Assembly: GCA_003013855.2 (NCBI GenBank)
Contig: ML058526.1
Location: 4,650,001-4,714,000 of the forward strand
DNA length: 64,000 nucleotides
Source: Liriodendron chinense
Taxonomy: Eukaryota; Streptophyta; Magnoliopsida; Magnoliales; Magnoliaceae
Reading direction: 5' to 3'
This document shows, one piece after another, positions 44,123-52,189 of this stretch (positions are counted from its first letter, which is position 1; each line of letters opens with the position of its first letter). The position numbers and the translations under genes are program-made. Below the pieces are notes generated by a model. The model did not search any database. It saw nothing but the letters and a program-made list of their open reading frames with translations, and had not been told where the DNA came from.

Positions 44123-44877
44123 TTGTAAATCAGAAAAAAACTTACGATTTATGATACGATTCAGACAAGAAAATGATTTACGATTTGATAACATTGCATG
44201 TAGGAAGAAATGGACTGTTTAATAATGGGAAACATTCCATAGTTAATGTACGTGTGTAGCTCACCTGATGGGTGGACAGACCTATTTTTGGACCAGGGAA
44301 CATGCAGAGCGGAATCCGCTTGATAAATGGCATGGATCTCAGATATGTACCAGATATATCTGTGTGGTGATGTCCATGTACGATTACCACTACTCTCAAT
44401 CATACCATTAAAAATAAAATAAAGGGCAAACAAGCTTGTGTAATCCTTGTACATGCTTAAGACTGTTTGTTTCCTTTTCTGCAGATATATGATTGGGTGC
44501 GGAAAGAAATATGGTATCGGCCAGACATGTTCTTTTACAGAGACATGCTTTTAATGCTTGCAAGGAACAAAAAGGTGGATGAGTCAAAGCAGGTCTGGGA
44601 GGATCTGAAGAGAGAAGAAGTCCTGTTTGATCAGCATAGCTTTGGCGACATTGTCAAGTCCTTCCTAGACAGCGGCTTACCCTCCGAAGCAATGGAATTT
44701 TATGACGAAATGAAGCAGTCTCCTGACCCTCCATTGTGTTTGCCTTATCGGGTAATCTTGAAAGGCCTCATACCTTATCCTGAATTGAGGGAGAAGGTGA
44801 AAGAGGATTTCTTGGAACTCTTCCCTGATATGAGCGTGTATGATCCGCCCGAAGACCTGTTTGACGATCAGCAATGA
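26200..44877 (+). CDS. THA8-like short PPR protein, two exons with a ~17.9-kb intron
   Basis: Exon 1 is 26200-26577 and exon 2 is 44485-44877. The donor ATGAAG|GTCTGC and acceptor TTTTCTGCAG|ATATAT are canonical, and both exon ends are in phase 0. The junction reads VFLCMK/IYDWVRKEIWYRPD, giving 256 residues. Residues ~1-70 are basic and Ser/Ala-rich, a plausible organelle presequence. The conserved part runs from KEGLLVVRELKRLQ through RTDLLAVLAEFQRQGEVFLCMK. It then continues with PPR helices RPDMFFYRDMLLMLARNKKVDESKQVW and DQHSFGDIVKSFLDSGLPSEAMEFYDEM, and ends VYDPPEDLFDDQQ. Relatives of THA8 are small PPR proteins that bind RNA in chloroplasts or mitochondria; THA8 itself aids group II intron splicing. 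This copy's exact target is unknown. The start at 26200 is chosen because it follows a CT-rich leader; an in-frame ATG at 26032 lies in repeat-like sequence. No stops in either exon. Confidence 0.88.
26578..27443. repeat. start of the PPR intron: MITE-like dispersed repeats
   Basis: Contains 'GGTGGGACCCATCATGAAAATCG', 'TTAGGTGGGCCCGACC', 'GACATCCAACCAGTCCATTG' and 'AACCATCATGTGGGCCCCATG'. The last two blocks recur around 60645-60790 in a similar order, so this is a second GTGGGCCC-type family. Ends not resolved. Confidence 0.5.
27444..28013 (+). repeat. copia 5' LTR in the PPR intron
   Basis: 570 bp, from (C/T)GTTGGAATTGGGTGACTC to TTTTCCAACA, followed by the primer-binding site. It contains a TATATAAGCAGAG promoter-like block near 27689. 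A direct repeat of its first ~283 bp is at 29429-29711. Confidence 0.85.
28015..28030 (+). other. primer-binding site of the intronic copia element
   Basis: AGTGGTATCAGAGCTA, an exact match to the initiator tRNA-Met complement, right after the LTR. Confidence 0.85.
28069..28805 (+). pseudogene. copia gag remnant (UBN2-type with zinc knuckle)
   Basis: Starts MASSMRFDIEKYFGKNYFELW near 28069. A TAA follows LLRKR, then the UBN2 region resumes: CLMDEVLYNVMREKTAAHTW, LMIQLFNLKMAEE, ISTFNRLV. A frameshift near 28455 leads to LDEPMKDEYQACILLNLFPES. The knuckle CWNCGEEGHMKRDC is near 28748-28790. Same family as the gag at 2818-3522. Confidence 0.85.
28940..29428 (+). pseudogene. copia protease/pre-integrase scraps joined to the polypurine tract
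   Basis: RTLTNVRHVHRLKKNLISLGALE (29026-29094) is the usual copia stretch before GAG-pre-integrase. It is followed by ARIWQVRKGHM near 29250. Integrase, RT and RNase H are missing. The segment runs straight into the purine-rich GGTGGAGA beside the 3' LTR, so the element is a deletion derivative of ~2.3 kb. Confidence 0.7.
29429..29711 (+). repeat. copia 3' LTR, truncated
   Basis: Starts TGTTGGAATCAGGTAACTC and follows the 5' LTR to GTAAGGAGGGATTGAGAGAG, then stops abruptly. The next base begins gypsy RT sequence. Confidence 0.8.
29712..31290 (+). pseudogene. gypsy pol fragment (RT, RNase H, start of integrase)
   Basis: RT starts at QIDDLLEGGFIQPS and runs through FVRKKDGSFRLCIDYRKLNK and NKYPLPTVDDLFNQL. 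It continues with LRSGYHQLRVRKEDV, VMPFGLTNAPTVFMDLMN and VIVFIDDILVYS; the catalytic IDD is intact. The connection domain and RNase H follow (FLGHIIAADG, VRSFLRLAGYYRRFIEDFS, HDLELAAIIFALKLWRHYLYG, DHKSLKYIFT). A degraded HHCC/H2C2 zone ends near 31260. Frameshifts (near 29790 and 29935) and TAG stops at expected CAG codons kill it. No gag, protease or LTR adjoins, so it is a fragment fused to the truncated copia LTR. Confidence 0.85.
31291..32062. other. intronic spacer between two gypsy sequences
   Basis: No coding homology. Contains a GGGTCGGGTCGGGTCAAGG low-complexity spot near 31720. It does not match 37558-38090, which shows that the 3' LTR of the next element is truncated here. Confidence 0.4.
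32063..32573 (-). repeat. truncated 3' LTR of the intronic gypsy element
   Basis: Direct repeat of 38096-38606: ACCCCTCATATAATCCTTAAC, GGGCGCCCGATG, AACTGTCCAGTGAGTAAATC and GGTCTGATGTCCTCATCA are shared. The R/U5-side ~540 bp are missing. Confidence 0.85.
32776..33770 (-). pseudogene. gypsy integrase core and GPY/F region
   Basis: One long open frame (33723-32776) covers the second half of the core: GLPKYVVSDRDVRFTSYFWKTL and FSTAYHPQIDGQTEVVTRSLGNLLR. It then covers the C-terminal DNA-binding part (SADLHRKLQEFQEGDYVTMRI, GPFKVLRK). The first catalytic Asp region lies in a disrupted stretch, where a frameshift is likely at 33530-33600. Confidence 0.82.
33771..34380 (-). pseudogene. gypsy RNase H end and integrase zinc-binding region
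   Basis: VAYFSEKLNEAKQKYSTYDKE and a degraded DHGALRYLHSQKKLN are followed by KPANALSRRVALL (the usual DALSR with D to N). Then come LCIPCTSLREFVVWKLHPGGIAGHFGRDKTI (HHCC domain, partly kept). Stops separate the segments. Confidence 0.75.
34385..36014 (-). pseudogene. gypsy protease and reverse transcriptase
   Basis: 36014-35139 holds the aspartic protease (VIVDSGSCQNVISTDTL; active-site DSG) and the linker (DVFLDDLPDELPPM). It also holds the RT start (THIELKRQVDELLKKGFIQES). A frameshift near 35170-35180 moves the frame to 35176-34385. That frame has CMDSRAINKITVKYRFPIPKL, FSKINLKSGYHQI, MPFELTNAPSTFM and LLVYFDDILIYS with the YFDD catalytic box, then FHGLATFYRRFIRRFS. RT motifs are well kept, suggesting a younger element than the copia sequences. 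Confidence 0.85.
36015..37285 (-). pseudogene. gypsy gag with zinc knuckle
   Basis: The gag starts near 37280 (TRAGKGFGLQPIMKNEQLSEQLAQLIQ). The capsid core is at 36820-36400 (FWANTERKIDKSWKTPISHWDEMKELMKEKYLP, YIATFEEFMMRCD, LSHFKTGLRSDLQREL). The knuckle CYECGNIGHISNQC is near 36233-36190. Stops TAG and TGA fall where LDWLADMDHYFEWYDM-like sequence is expected, both explained by G-to-A at Trp codons. Two more stops lie near 37100-37120. Confidence 0.8.
37558..38606 (-). repeat. 5' LTR of the intronic gypsy element
   Basis: 1049 bp, TG...CA ends, next to GTGGTATCAGAGC (37553-37541). Contains GGGCGCCCGATGACCATCGG-type repeats in U3. Confidence 0.85.
38607..39664. other. intronic sequence with no recognised feature
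   Basis: A/T-rich, with no open frame showing known domains and no clear repeat match within the window. May be original intron sequence. Confidence 0.4.
39665..39701. repeat. (CT)n microsatellite
   Basis: About 18 CT units, uninterrupted. Confidence 0.95.
39945..40382. mobile_element. foldback MITE, GTGGGCCC family, near-complete
   Basis: Left arm 'CCCCCACTGTGATGTATGTGAC', 'TTATCCACGCC', 'GAGCCCAAAAATGAAGCAGATCC'. Right arm 'GGATCTTCCTCATTTTTTGGCTC', 'ACATACATCACGGTGGGCCCC'. The arms are long inverted copies. It lies in the PPR intron. Confidence 0.7.
40500..41460. repeat. intronic repeat cluster (dispersed repeat plus MITE pieces)
   Basis: 40695-40800 matches 25685-25790. 40850-41010 is the left arm of a GTGGGCCC MITE (CACTGTGATGACCATGC, GAGGTAGATCCAAGACATAAG). 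41155-41460 pairs GGGGCCCATGTGGTAT with ATACCACACGGGCCCCA, a foldback of ~0.3 kb with GGTGTGGCCCACAC in the middle. Confidence 0.55.
41568..41874. mobile_element. MITE with GGGCCTGTTTGG ends
   Basis: Left end TTAGGGCCTGTTTGGATAAC and right end ACAATCCAAACGGGCCCCTA are inverted. The interior repeats AAGTAACTTA/TAAGTTACTT in both orientations. Possible 3-bp flank TTA/CTA would fit a Tourist-like element; the superfamily is unsure. Confidence 0.6.
42120..42176. repeat. A-rich (AAAG)n simple repeat
   Basis: Runs of AAAG/AAAAAG units. Remaining intron sequence from 41880 to 43370 shows nothing else I can name. Confidence 0.85.
43381..44196. mobile_element. hAT-type non-autonomous element with exact 8-bp target duplication
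   Basis: CATGTAGG is present at 43373-43380 and 44197-44204. The element begins CAATGTTATCAAAATCGTA and ends TACGATTTGATAACATTG, an inverted repeat that obeys the hAT terminal rule (C/T-A-purine-N-G). Inside the ends are clusters of ATCGTACGAT-type motifs. The interior is A/T-rich with no transposase. It sits 288 bp before the PPR exon 2 acceptor. Confidence 0.78.
44054..44118. repeat. (AT)n microsatellite inside the hAT-type element
   Basis: About 32 AT units. Confidence 0.95.
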
Positions 44878-45459
44878 GGGCTGGTGTTGTGATCATTAAG
44901 AAGGGTGCTGATTTAATCTCTGCTTCCGATCTGCCTGGTAAATCTCTTGCCCCATGATGTTTTGTTCAAAAGCATTATCATTCTATGAATGCTGCTACCC
45001 ACATGCATACATGGACACCATAGTGTGAGATTTGTGCCATTCATTCAACAGGCCCAGCTGTGTACATGTCCTAGCTGAAGAATATAGCGAATCTGCAGGG
45101 GAGGTTGCACTTGTACCAAACAAATGACAGGGAAAATGATTAACCCTCCAGCACACATTCGATGTACTAGCGCAGCCCACTTGACGAGGGGTTCAACCTG
45201 AATTTTAGGCCACAGAGCATACACACTGGCAACAGCCAGATGATGGGTCTGGATCTTGCTCCTGTGCCCTATGCTGGCACTTGCTAGTGGATACTAACTA
45301 CTCAGCCCTGGCAGCCTTCCCATTTCTCTTATTCTGAAATATAAATCGATCTCACCTGCATACTATAAACAGCTCATGTCCCAATTGAGCCATGATATCA
45401 TGGGAGAATTTAACTTTGAAATTTCCAAGAAGATTTAAAGTCCCATGCACTCGGGGAAG
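44878..45459. other. 3' flank of the PPR gene
   Basis: Probable 3' UTR just after the stop, then sequence with no recognised gene. Confidence 0.4.
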
Positions 45460-45672
45460 GTTAAGGGATCCTTAGTTTCCTAGCACACTACATGGTTACT
45501 GGCTAGAATATTTAGGGTTTTGGAGATGTCATTGCTCACTTATTTTTCCTTGTTAACAAGAGAAGTTAAAGGGATCCTTAGTTTCCTGACACACTACATG
45601 GTTAATGGCTAGAATATTTAGGGTTTTGGTGATGTCATGGCTCATTTATTTTTCCTTATTAACAAGAGAAGA
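45460..45672. repeat. tandem duplication, ~106-bp unit, two copies
   Basis: GTTAAGGGATCCTTAGTTTCC...AACAAGAGAA at 45460-45564 is repeated with a few changes at 45565-45672. Confidence 0.85.
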
Positions 45673-46649
45673 AAAGTCAGTTCTTTATGTCATGAGAAAG
45701 CCATTTTCCATCGCTTTTATGTCTTTTATTGTAATACATCTTTTCCCAATTTTGCATAGGTGGGAACCTTTCTTTAGCTAAAATTATCATTTACTCCCTT
45801 TTTGTAGACATGGCAAATGTGTATGAGGTCTCAACTGATCACGTAGGCCCTACCTTTGATGGCCCATATTCTCTCAGGTGGATCCTACCTCGAATGGGTG
45901 ATAATCTGTTTTTAAATGGGTAAATGATGATTTTTCTAAAACAAGAGGGGAAAAAAGGGTTTTTACCCCAAAATTCCTAATACATGATATTATGAGAAAA
46001 TGCTTTTACATTGGATATTTACCTAAACATTCCTTTGACTCTATAGATAGTAGGTGAAAAGTCTAGTTTACCCTTGGGAGAGAATCCATGAATAACAGAA
46101 AAGCCACAACTCCTTGGCCCGGTACAGAAGTGAATTGCATGTCTAGCTATGAAGCTATGTGGGCCCCATTGTGATGTTTTTCTGAAATCCACAGACCACT
46201 AGTTGTGTGACCCAATTTTAGGCGTAGAGCTAAAAAACCATCCCCATTTATGATTCAGGTGGACCAAACGATTGGAAAAGGTGTACAGGGAAACAACCAC
46301 CCTCCAAACTGTTTCCCTTGATGTGGCCCACCTAAATCACGGTTTGTCCTGAATTTTGGACCCTAGGACTAAATTTTTGTATGTCATCTAATGGTTTAAG
46401 TGGATTTCACATAATCATCACGGTGGGCCCTGTAAAAGATCAACGGTGGACGTCTCTCTTCCAACCTTTTCCTTTGGTGCGGCTCATCTGAATCACATGT
46501 TAGCCTGATGTTTTTGGCTATATGCCTAATGTGGGATTACACACATCCACTAGTCGAAGTGGATCAAGATGATATTGAAATCAGGCTGTATGCCTAACGT
46601 GGGATTACACATCCACTGGTCGAAGTGGATCAAGATGATATTTGTGTTT

Positions 46650-46880
46650 TCCCTTCATCAGGGTCTGTGTGACCTAATCAACAGGTTGGATGGCAAATAA
46701 ATATTATAGTCTTGGAAGTTTTAATGGTGGGCATTCAATCACCATTGTTTCCTATGGTGTAGTCCAGTTGAGATTTGGATCTGCCTCATTTTTAGGCTCA
46801 TGCCCTAAAATGATCTGGAAAATTGGATGGATGATGTTGATAAAACACATACATCATGGGGGGGCCCATGGAGCTTTTCC
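46650..46880 (+). mobile_element. MITE copy in the loop of the large palindrome
   Basis: 'TGACCTAATCAACAGGTTGGATGG', 'GAAGTTTTAATGGTGGGCATTC', 'GCTCATGCCCTAAAATGATC' and 'ACACATACATCATGGGGGG' are the right half of the GTGGGCCC family. Confidence 0.6.
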
Positions 46881-47340
46881 AGCACCACATGGAATTGACG
46901 TCGTTGTTGTGTGCTACACTAGGCTCCGAGTTTGTCGCTCTCTAGCTGTTTGAAAGAGATTTCCTTTCTTATATTAATAATAATAATAAAAAATTATAGG
47001 ATGCCCACCCGAGCAACACCGTGATGCGTATGTGAAATCCATTCCAACCATTAGATGTGTAATCCCATGTTAGGTCAAAGGCTAAAAAAATCAAGTTGAC
47101 TTGTGATTCAGATGGACCACATAATGGAAACAATTGGGAGAGAGACGTCCACTGTTGATTTTTTATAGGGCCTACCGTGATGATTATTTGGAATCCACTC
47201 AAACCATTAGATGCCATGCAAAATGTAGGCCTATGGCCCAAAAATCAGGACAATCTGTGATTCAAGTGGGCCACACCGAGGGAAATAGTTTGGAGGGTGG
47301 GTGTCACCCTATACACCTTTTCCAATCATTTGGTCCACCT

Positions 47341-47648
47341 GCTGAATCTCCGCGTCGCTTCCCCTGCCTGCGCGCCACTAGGCGGCTTGGTAAGCGTGCG
47401 TAAGCTAAGCTCACCTTGCATCTTCTTCCGAAACTTTTGAAGGTTACTGATCATCTCCTTTTTGTGGATGTTCTCCCCTTTGGGATCCTTATCTTCTGCT
47501 TTTTGAGAGGGTGTTGGAATGGTGTTTGAATGAGATGTGTAAAGTAGTCAATTACATCTTTTTCGTGATGGCCGCGGGGCTCTCTATTTCAACGGTTTCC
47601 TTTTGCTCATTCAAATAGAAATGTACAATTTCAAAACCTCCCCGTTAG
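47341..47648 (-). other. non-palindromic insertion with exon-like sequence
   Basis: Absent from the opposite arm, which reads straight from ACCTGAATCA. On the minus strand an open stretch (KAEDKDPKGENIHKKEMISN, then LQKFRKKMQ) ends at 47415 in CAAG|GTGAGC, a good splice donor. I do not recognise the protein. It could be a captured gene fragment or chance. Confidence 0.3.
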
Positions 47649-47960
47649 AATCACAAATGGTGATGGTTTTTGAGCCCTACAGCTAAAATTGGGTCACGCA
47701 GTTGATGGTTAGTGTGGATTTTGTAAACTCATCATGGTGGGGCCCACATAGCTTCATAGCCAGACAAATGCAATGCAATTATGGGGTGGGAGAGGTGGTT
47801 TTCAGTTATGCATGATTCTTTACAAGGGTAAATTAGACCTATCTGCACAGTCAAAGGAATGTTTCGGTAAATATCCAACGTCAAAGCATTTTCTCTCAAT
47901 ATCATGTATTAGGAGGAATTTTTGGGTAAAAAAAAAATGAAGGAGAAAAACTTTGAGACT

Positions 47961-48707
47961 CTAGTAGAGTATGGTGGATGATAGACATGCACTAAGAAAT
48001 TATTTAGAAATTGCATACATAGAGAATGAGTAAACCAAAATACGGTTTCCAGTTTAGATGTATCATTAACAAAAAAATATGCTTTTTTATTATCTGACTA
48101 TTGGATTGGTGGATTTATTGGACGGTTAAAAATGAAAAATATCCAATATCATTTTTGTACAACATTTGGCCCCATAAACAAGATAGAAATAGTAAGGTTA
48201 TAAATGTTGACTGCAACCTCACAACACAGAATCACAATGTTTAATTCGACATTGTCTTTACTGCTTTTTGTGAAATGCCAACCATCCTGCACCTTGATCT
48301 TCATACAACATGCAGGCTTCTTACTTATCATTCTTGATTTCCTCCTGTAAACCAATCCGGTATACAAAACAGATTAACATGTGCTAGAAAAATATGAATA
48401 GTAATTATCCGAAACGATCAGTATAAAAGTCAAATTAGTTATCCAGCTTCCATGATGAAGAGACTGCAAATCTAATCTTTATTGGGTAATCGTGTTTTAT
48501 TCTCTTCTTAATAATTATTTATTTGTGCTCTATAGAGATGTCTTTTTTTTTTTTTTTTTTTCAAAATTGCATTCTTCTATTAACTTTTTTGTATATTCTT
48601 TTAATGTTTCTGTATTATTTTTTTTCCGTACTTTTATATCTTCTCTTTTGGCATCTTTTGATTAAGTAAAGAACAATTAGATTGATGTCAAGAGGTTTTG
48701 CATTTTG
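47961..48707. other. spacer, no gene seen
   Basis: A/T-rich; a 21-base T run at 48542-48562. Nothing else recognised. Confidence 0.4.
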
Positions 48708-48850
48708 TTAGGATGTATGGGTGTATCATGTTAGGTAGACTCAAGACCATAACCTTCTTTTCCAGTCTTTTATAAATAAATAAGAGGGGAGAGTAAAACC
48801 CTAACTTCTTCCTATTTTCACAACAACATGGTATAGGAGCATACCAAACC
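48708..48850 (+). repeat. short LTR and primer-binding-site remnant (possible TRIM/copia)
   Basis: TGTTAGGATGTATGG (48708) runs ~120 bp through a CTTTTATAAATAAAT TATA-like block to CACAACA (48828). ATGGTATAGGAGC follows, one or two changes from the tRNA-Met primer site. No second LTR found nearby. A short Pro-rich open frame follows (48879-49073) and is unassigned. Confidence 0.4.
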
Positions 48851-49106
48851 CTAATCGTCTTCCAGTCTCTTCCCTGTTATGGTTCGGCATGCTGCCATCA
48901 TTGATCCATCGCCACCACAACGTCATCCTCCCCACATGCACCACCAAAACATATCAGCAGCCAAAAGACCTGTTGCAACCCCTGCCATTCAGCCACCGAG
49001 GACAATCCCTGCCCAAATCGCAGTCCTTAACCCATCATTGCCTCAACCCCTCCCAGTCTCGATCCTGCTGTAGCCACAGCCCATGACCCATCATCACTAT
49101 TTTACC

Positions 49107-49580
49107 TAGATATCAATGTTATGATTAAGTAAGATGCCAGTGTATGTTATTTTAAGAGGGGTATGCTAGCTCATTGTATTTTCATTTGATAAATGTTTTG
49201 ATTGAATATCATTCTCATCTATAGAGATATTTTTAGGTTTTAAAGGTACTTAATTAGGTTTTGCAAGCATGTCATAAGATTCTCAAGCATGTGAATAGGA
49301 ATGTAAATAAGTTAAAAAGGCATATAAATATTGGCTTTTTAAAAAGGTTTTACAGGCAATTTGAGCATGTTTTACAGGCATGTGAATAGGTTTTTCTATA
49401 TGAATTAGTTTTAAACACAGCTTATTGGCATGATTATTTTTTTTTAATTTTAAACACAATAGAAGGATATGCTATTAAAACATTTGTTAAATGAAAAGAA
49501 AGTGAGCTAGCACACATTCTTGACATAAATACATGGTAATATTTATATCTTGCTAATGTCATAACATCGATATTTAAGTA
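49107..49580. mobile_element. foldback MITE with GCTAGCTCA inner repeat
   Basis: The outer left CTAGATATCAATGTTATGA pairs with TCATAACATCGATATTTAAG. The inner left TATGCTAGCTCATTG-ATTTTCATTTGATAAATGTTTT pairs with AAAACATTTGTTAAATGAAAAG-AGTGAGCTAGCAC. Arms ~100 bp; target duplication not resolved. Confidence 0.6.
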
Positions 49581-49964
49581 CAGAACTTCTTGACATTAGT
49601 TTGATTATTTTTTTATTTGGTTGAAAGATGCTTAAAGAGAATGTTCAAAAATATGAAGAGTAGATGTCGAAACACGGAGAAGATACAATCTTGAAGAAAG
49701 CTTCATTGTGCAACAAAAAATGATTAAATAATTAAATTGGATTTGGAGAAAAATATAAAATATGAGTACCCAATATAAATAAGGAAATTGTACCATAATG
49801 ATCATCTAGTTGTAGTCTTTCGTCAAGAATGCATGGATCTGTGGATCCTGAACATCAGGGATTTACTATTCATCCAGCCAGCACTTCCGCAGCCCACAGA
49901 GCAATTTTGTAATTTCATATGGAGTTTTAGGTAAACCCTAATTGTTTTGGGGTAATATATATTC

Positions 49965-49965
<1 letters not shown>

Positions 49966-50005
<40 letters not shown>
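49966..50005. repeat. (GA)n microsatellite
   Basis: About 20 GA units. The surrounding 49581-50280 shows no gene. Confidence 0.95.
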
Positions 50006-50007
<2 letters not shown>

Positions 50008-50357
50008 ACTTCGTTTTTTATTTTTTTATTTTCTAGCCTTCGAGCATAGTAGATCAGTTTGAATCCATGAACGTATCGAAAGGGAACCATGTAAATCTGT
50101 GTTGTGGTTTGCATCTTTTATCTGTTTTCTGTTGATTTTGATTTTGATATTGCTATGTGCTGTCAAGAAGGGATCCTTCTTGACTTTTGCACCTTTTTTC
50201 TATTACATCATATTTCTATAGTACTAGTTAATATCTTTTATCACTATTGAATTACATACTGAAATGATTTGTGAGATAACATTGCAGAGTGGGGGTGGCT
50301 AACATTGCAGTGTGACTAACAGGGGGGTGGGGTGTACTAACAGTGGGGTGTGTGTTA

Positions 50358-50381
50358 CCCCCCCCCCCCCCCCCCCCCCCC
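50358..50381. repeat. 24-base poly-C run
   Basis: 24 consecutive C, followed by CACATCCC, 11 A and 7 G. It interrupts GGGGGTGGCTAACA / GGGGTGTGTGTTA tail-like repeats (50285-50357) related to the SINE-like tail below. Confidence 0.9.
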
Positions 50382-50559
50382 ACATCCCAAAAAAAAAAAG
50401 GGGGGGAAAAAGAAGAAGAGATTTGTGAGATACTATTGAAATGGATAAAGCCATGTTACTTAGTAAGAAGCCTGTGTGTTGTGTCAAAGATCAAAACAAG
50501 AAAAGCATTGATTAGTATATCAGAGAATACAGTGCAGACAATATAACATTGTTGTGTCT

Positions 50560-50715
50560 TGCCTGCTAGCCCAGCTAAAAGACGCCTTGGCATTTCAACA
50601 TCAGGTCTCAGGTTCAAATGCTAAGGAGACACTAATTGTACCTGTGGGTGCATTGTGTGACTAACAGTGTTGGTGCATTGCATGACTAACCAATACACAC
50701 ACGCACACACAACAT
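50560..50715 (+). repeat. SINE-like fragment with CA tail
   Basis: 'GCTAGCCCAGCTAAAAGACGCC', 'CAGGTTCAAATGCTAAGG' (box B-like), 'GACACTAATTGTACCTGTGGG', then a duplicated 'GGTGCATTG-(T/C)ATGACTAAC' tail and (CA)n. Related to 25386-25540. Confidence 0.5.
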
Positions 50716-50771
50716 TGTCGGTTTATGTTTTTTGTGTTGCAGTTCAATCTATGAACATGAGATTTTGTGAG

Positions 50772-51204
50772 ATTAGGTGGTATGGAATTGCATTTGGTTG
50801 CATGCAAATGCCATCCGGCATTTGGAAACAACGAGGACTGGATTAATCCAGGCATCATATCATCCAGTCCCAACAGGCATACTGCAGGACTTTTGCTGGA
50901 TTTTGAAATCCACTACATCGGTGGCCCCCACATTGATGCATGTGATTAGACTTTTGAGTTGCATGTGCATATAGGTGACTGACATCAGTTGTGAATCCAA
51001 TCCATTGATTACATTTGTGGTGTACCAAACACAGGTTTGGCCTGATACAACCTTTTTTTTCTAAAGGAAGAATTTGATCCCAAATGTCAGTTTGGACAGT
51101 CAAAATTCCATGGTATTTCCAGACATGCAATCATTGTGCAATAATGGTGTTAATTCCATCTAATGCAATTCCATACCATTTAATCCCGTGAACCAAACAG
51201 GCCC
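50772..51204. mobile_element. MITE with GATTARRTGGTATGGAATTGCATT terminal repeats
   Basis: Left GATTAGGTGGTATGGAATTGCATTTGG and right AATGCAATTCCATACCATTTAATC are inverted, with CGTGAACCAAACAGGCCC just outside. ~430 bp, no coding frame of note. Confidence 0.6.
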
Positions 51205-51352
51205 TTAAATTTTTTTAATCTCATCCATGAGCTTTTGTGTCGAAGGATCTGGTAGGCCATCTTAGCATAGGAAGAAGTTGCAATTATTTGACTGACTTGG
51301 AAACCAAGGAAGATAACGGGTACTAAAAAGTAAGATAGTACCATTAGTTGGG

Positions 51353-51445
51353 CCCCCAGTATGGCTCGGTGGTAGACTCGCGACGGTTTCAACACTTAGG
51401 TCATGGGTTGGAGTATTAGATGTCCTGTGTAAATGGAATTAGGTT
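51353..51445 (+). repeat. tRNA-like SINE fragment
   Basis: TATGGCTCGGTGGTAGACTCGC resembles box A of plant tRNA-derived SINEs, and GGGTTGGAGTATTAG, 45 bases on, resembles box B (GGTTCGA-TCC). No target duplication seen. Confidence 0.45.
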
Positions 51446-51553
51446 TGAGGAGGTGCACGTGGGCCCAGCATACCCGTTTTCTAAATTTGTATATCCTAAT
51501 GCTACACAATTCAATTACACGGGAAATGTGGGGTCCATCAAACACCTAATACC

Positions 51554-52079
51554 TGAAGCGGATTGCGTGGTGGACCACACACCACCGACCTCAGTGGTGT
51601 GGTGACATCACCAAATTCTGTGGGCCCATTATGATGTATATGTTATATCTCACCTTCCGTCAATTTGGAGAGAGCATTTTTTTGTTATGATCTAAAAAAT
51701 GAGACAGGTCCAAAGCTCACGTGTACCACACCACAGAAATCAGTCAGGACAATGAACCTTACCAGGCTCCAACATGATGTTTGTTTGTCATCCAACCTGT
51801 TCAGATCTGGACGAAAGGGGAATGAAAAAACAAATATCAGATAGATCCAAAAGTTCTGTGACCCCCAGGAAGTTTTCAAAGGTAGACAGTCAATCCCCAC
51901 TGCTTTCTGTGTTGTGGTCCACTTAAGCTTCGGATCTGCATAATTTTTTGGCCCATGTTCTCATAAAATGAATGGACAGTGTAGATATAACACGTACATC
52001 ATGGTGGGCCCACAGAACTTTGTGACATCAACACACTACATAGGTCGGTGGTGTGTGGCCCACCACGCAATCCGTTTCC
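51554..52079. mobile_element. Mutator-type foldback MITE, complete, 9-bp target duplication
   Basis: Flanks are CCTAATACC (51545-51553) and CCTAGTACC (52080-52088), 8 of 9 identical. The terminal inverted repeat runs from TGAAGCGGATTGCGTGGTGG / GGAAACGGATTGCGTGGTGG inward through CACACCACCGACCT and TTCTGTGGGCCCA to the centre. 526 bp, no coding capacity. Together with 9562-10024 it defines the family end as GGA-(A/C)-CGGNTTG and its superfamily as Mutator-like. Confidence 0.78.
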
Positions 52080-52189
52080 CCTAGTACCACTCTTTATGTT
52101 GTCTTTAAGTTATGCAAAGAGATATACAAGCATTTGTTATCAATGACGTTAAAATGGACGGTTAGTTGTGTCTTCAAGGGGTACGCGGA

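Larger units (their letters stand above)
45940..47960. mobile_element. ~2-kb imperfect palindrome (large foldback element)
   Basis: Left arm (45940-46540): CCTAATACATGATATTATGAG, CATTCCTTTGACTCTATAGA, GCTATGAAGCTATGTGGGCCCCA, GACCCAATTTTAG. The right arm (46985-47960) carries the same text reversed: TGGGGCCCACATAGCTTCATAGC, TCAAAGGAATGTTTCGG, CAATATCATGTATTAGG. Between them lies a MITE copy (46650-46880), and the right arm holds a ~308-bp insertion (47341-47648). No transposase is seen. Ends approximate. Confidence 0.65.

Noticed and set aside
51603..52030. hAT element with 8-bp TGACATCA duplication
   Set aside because: TGACATCA is nearly its own reverse complement and lies inside a longer inverted repeat that continues outward to GGAAACGG, where a 9-bp duplication is found.
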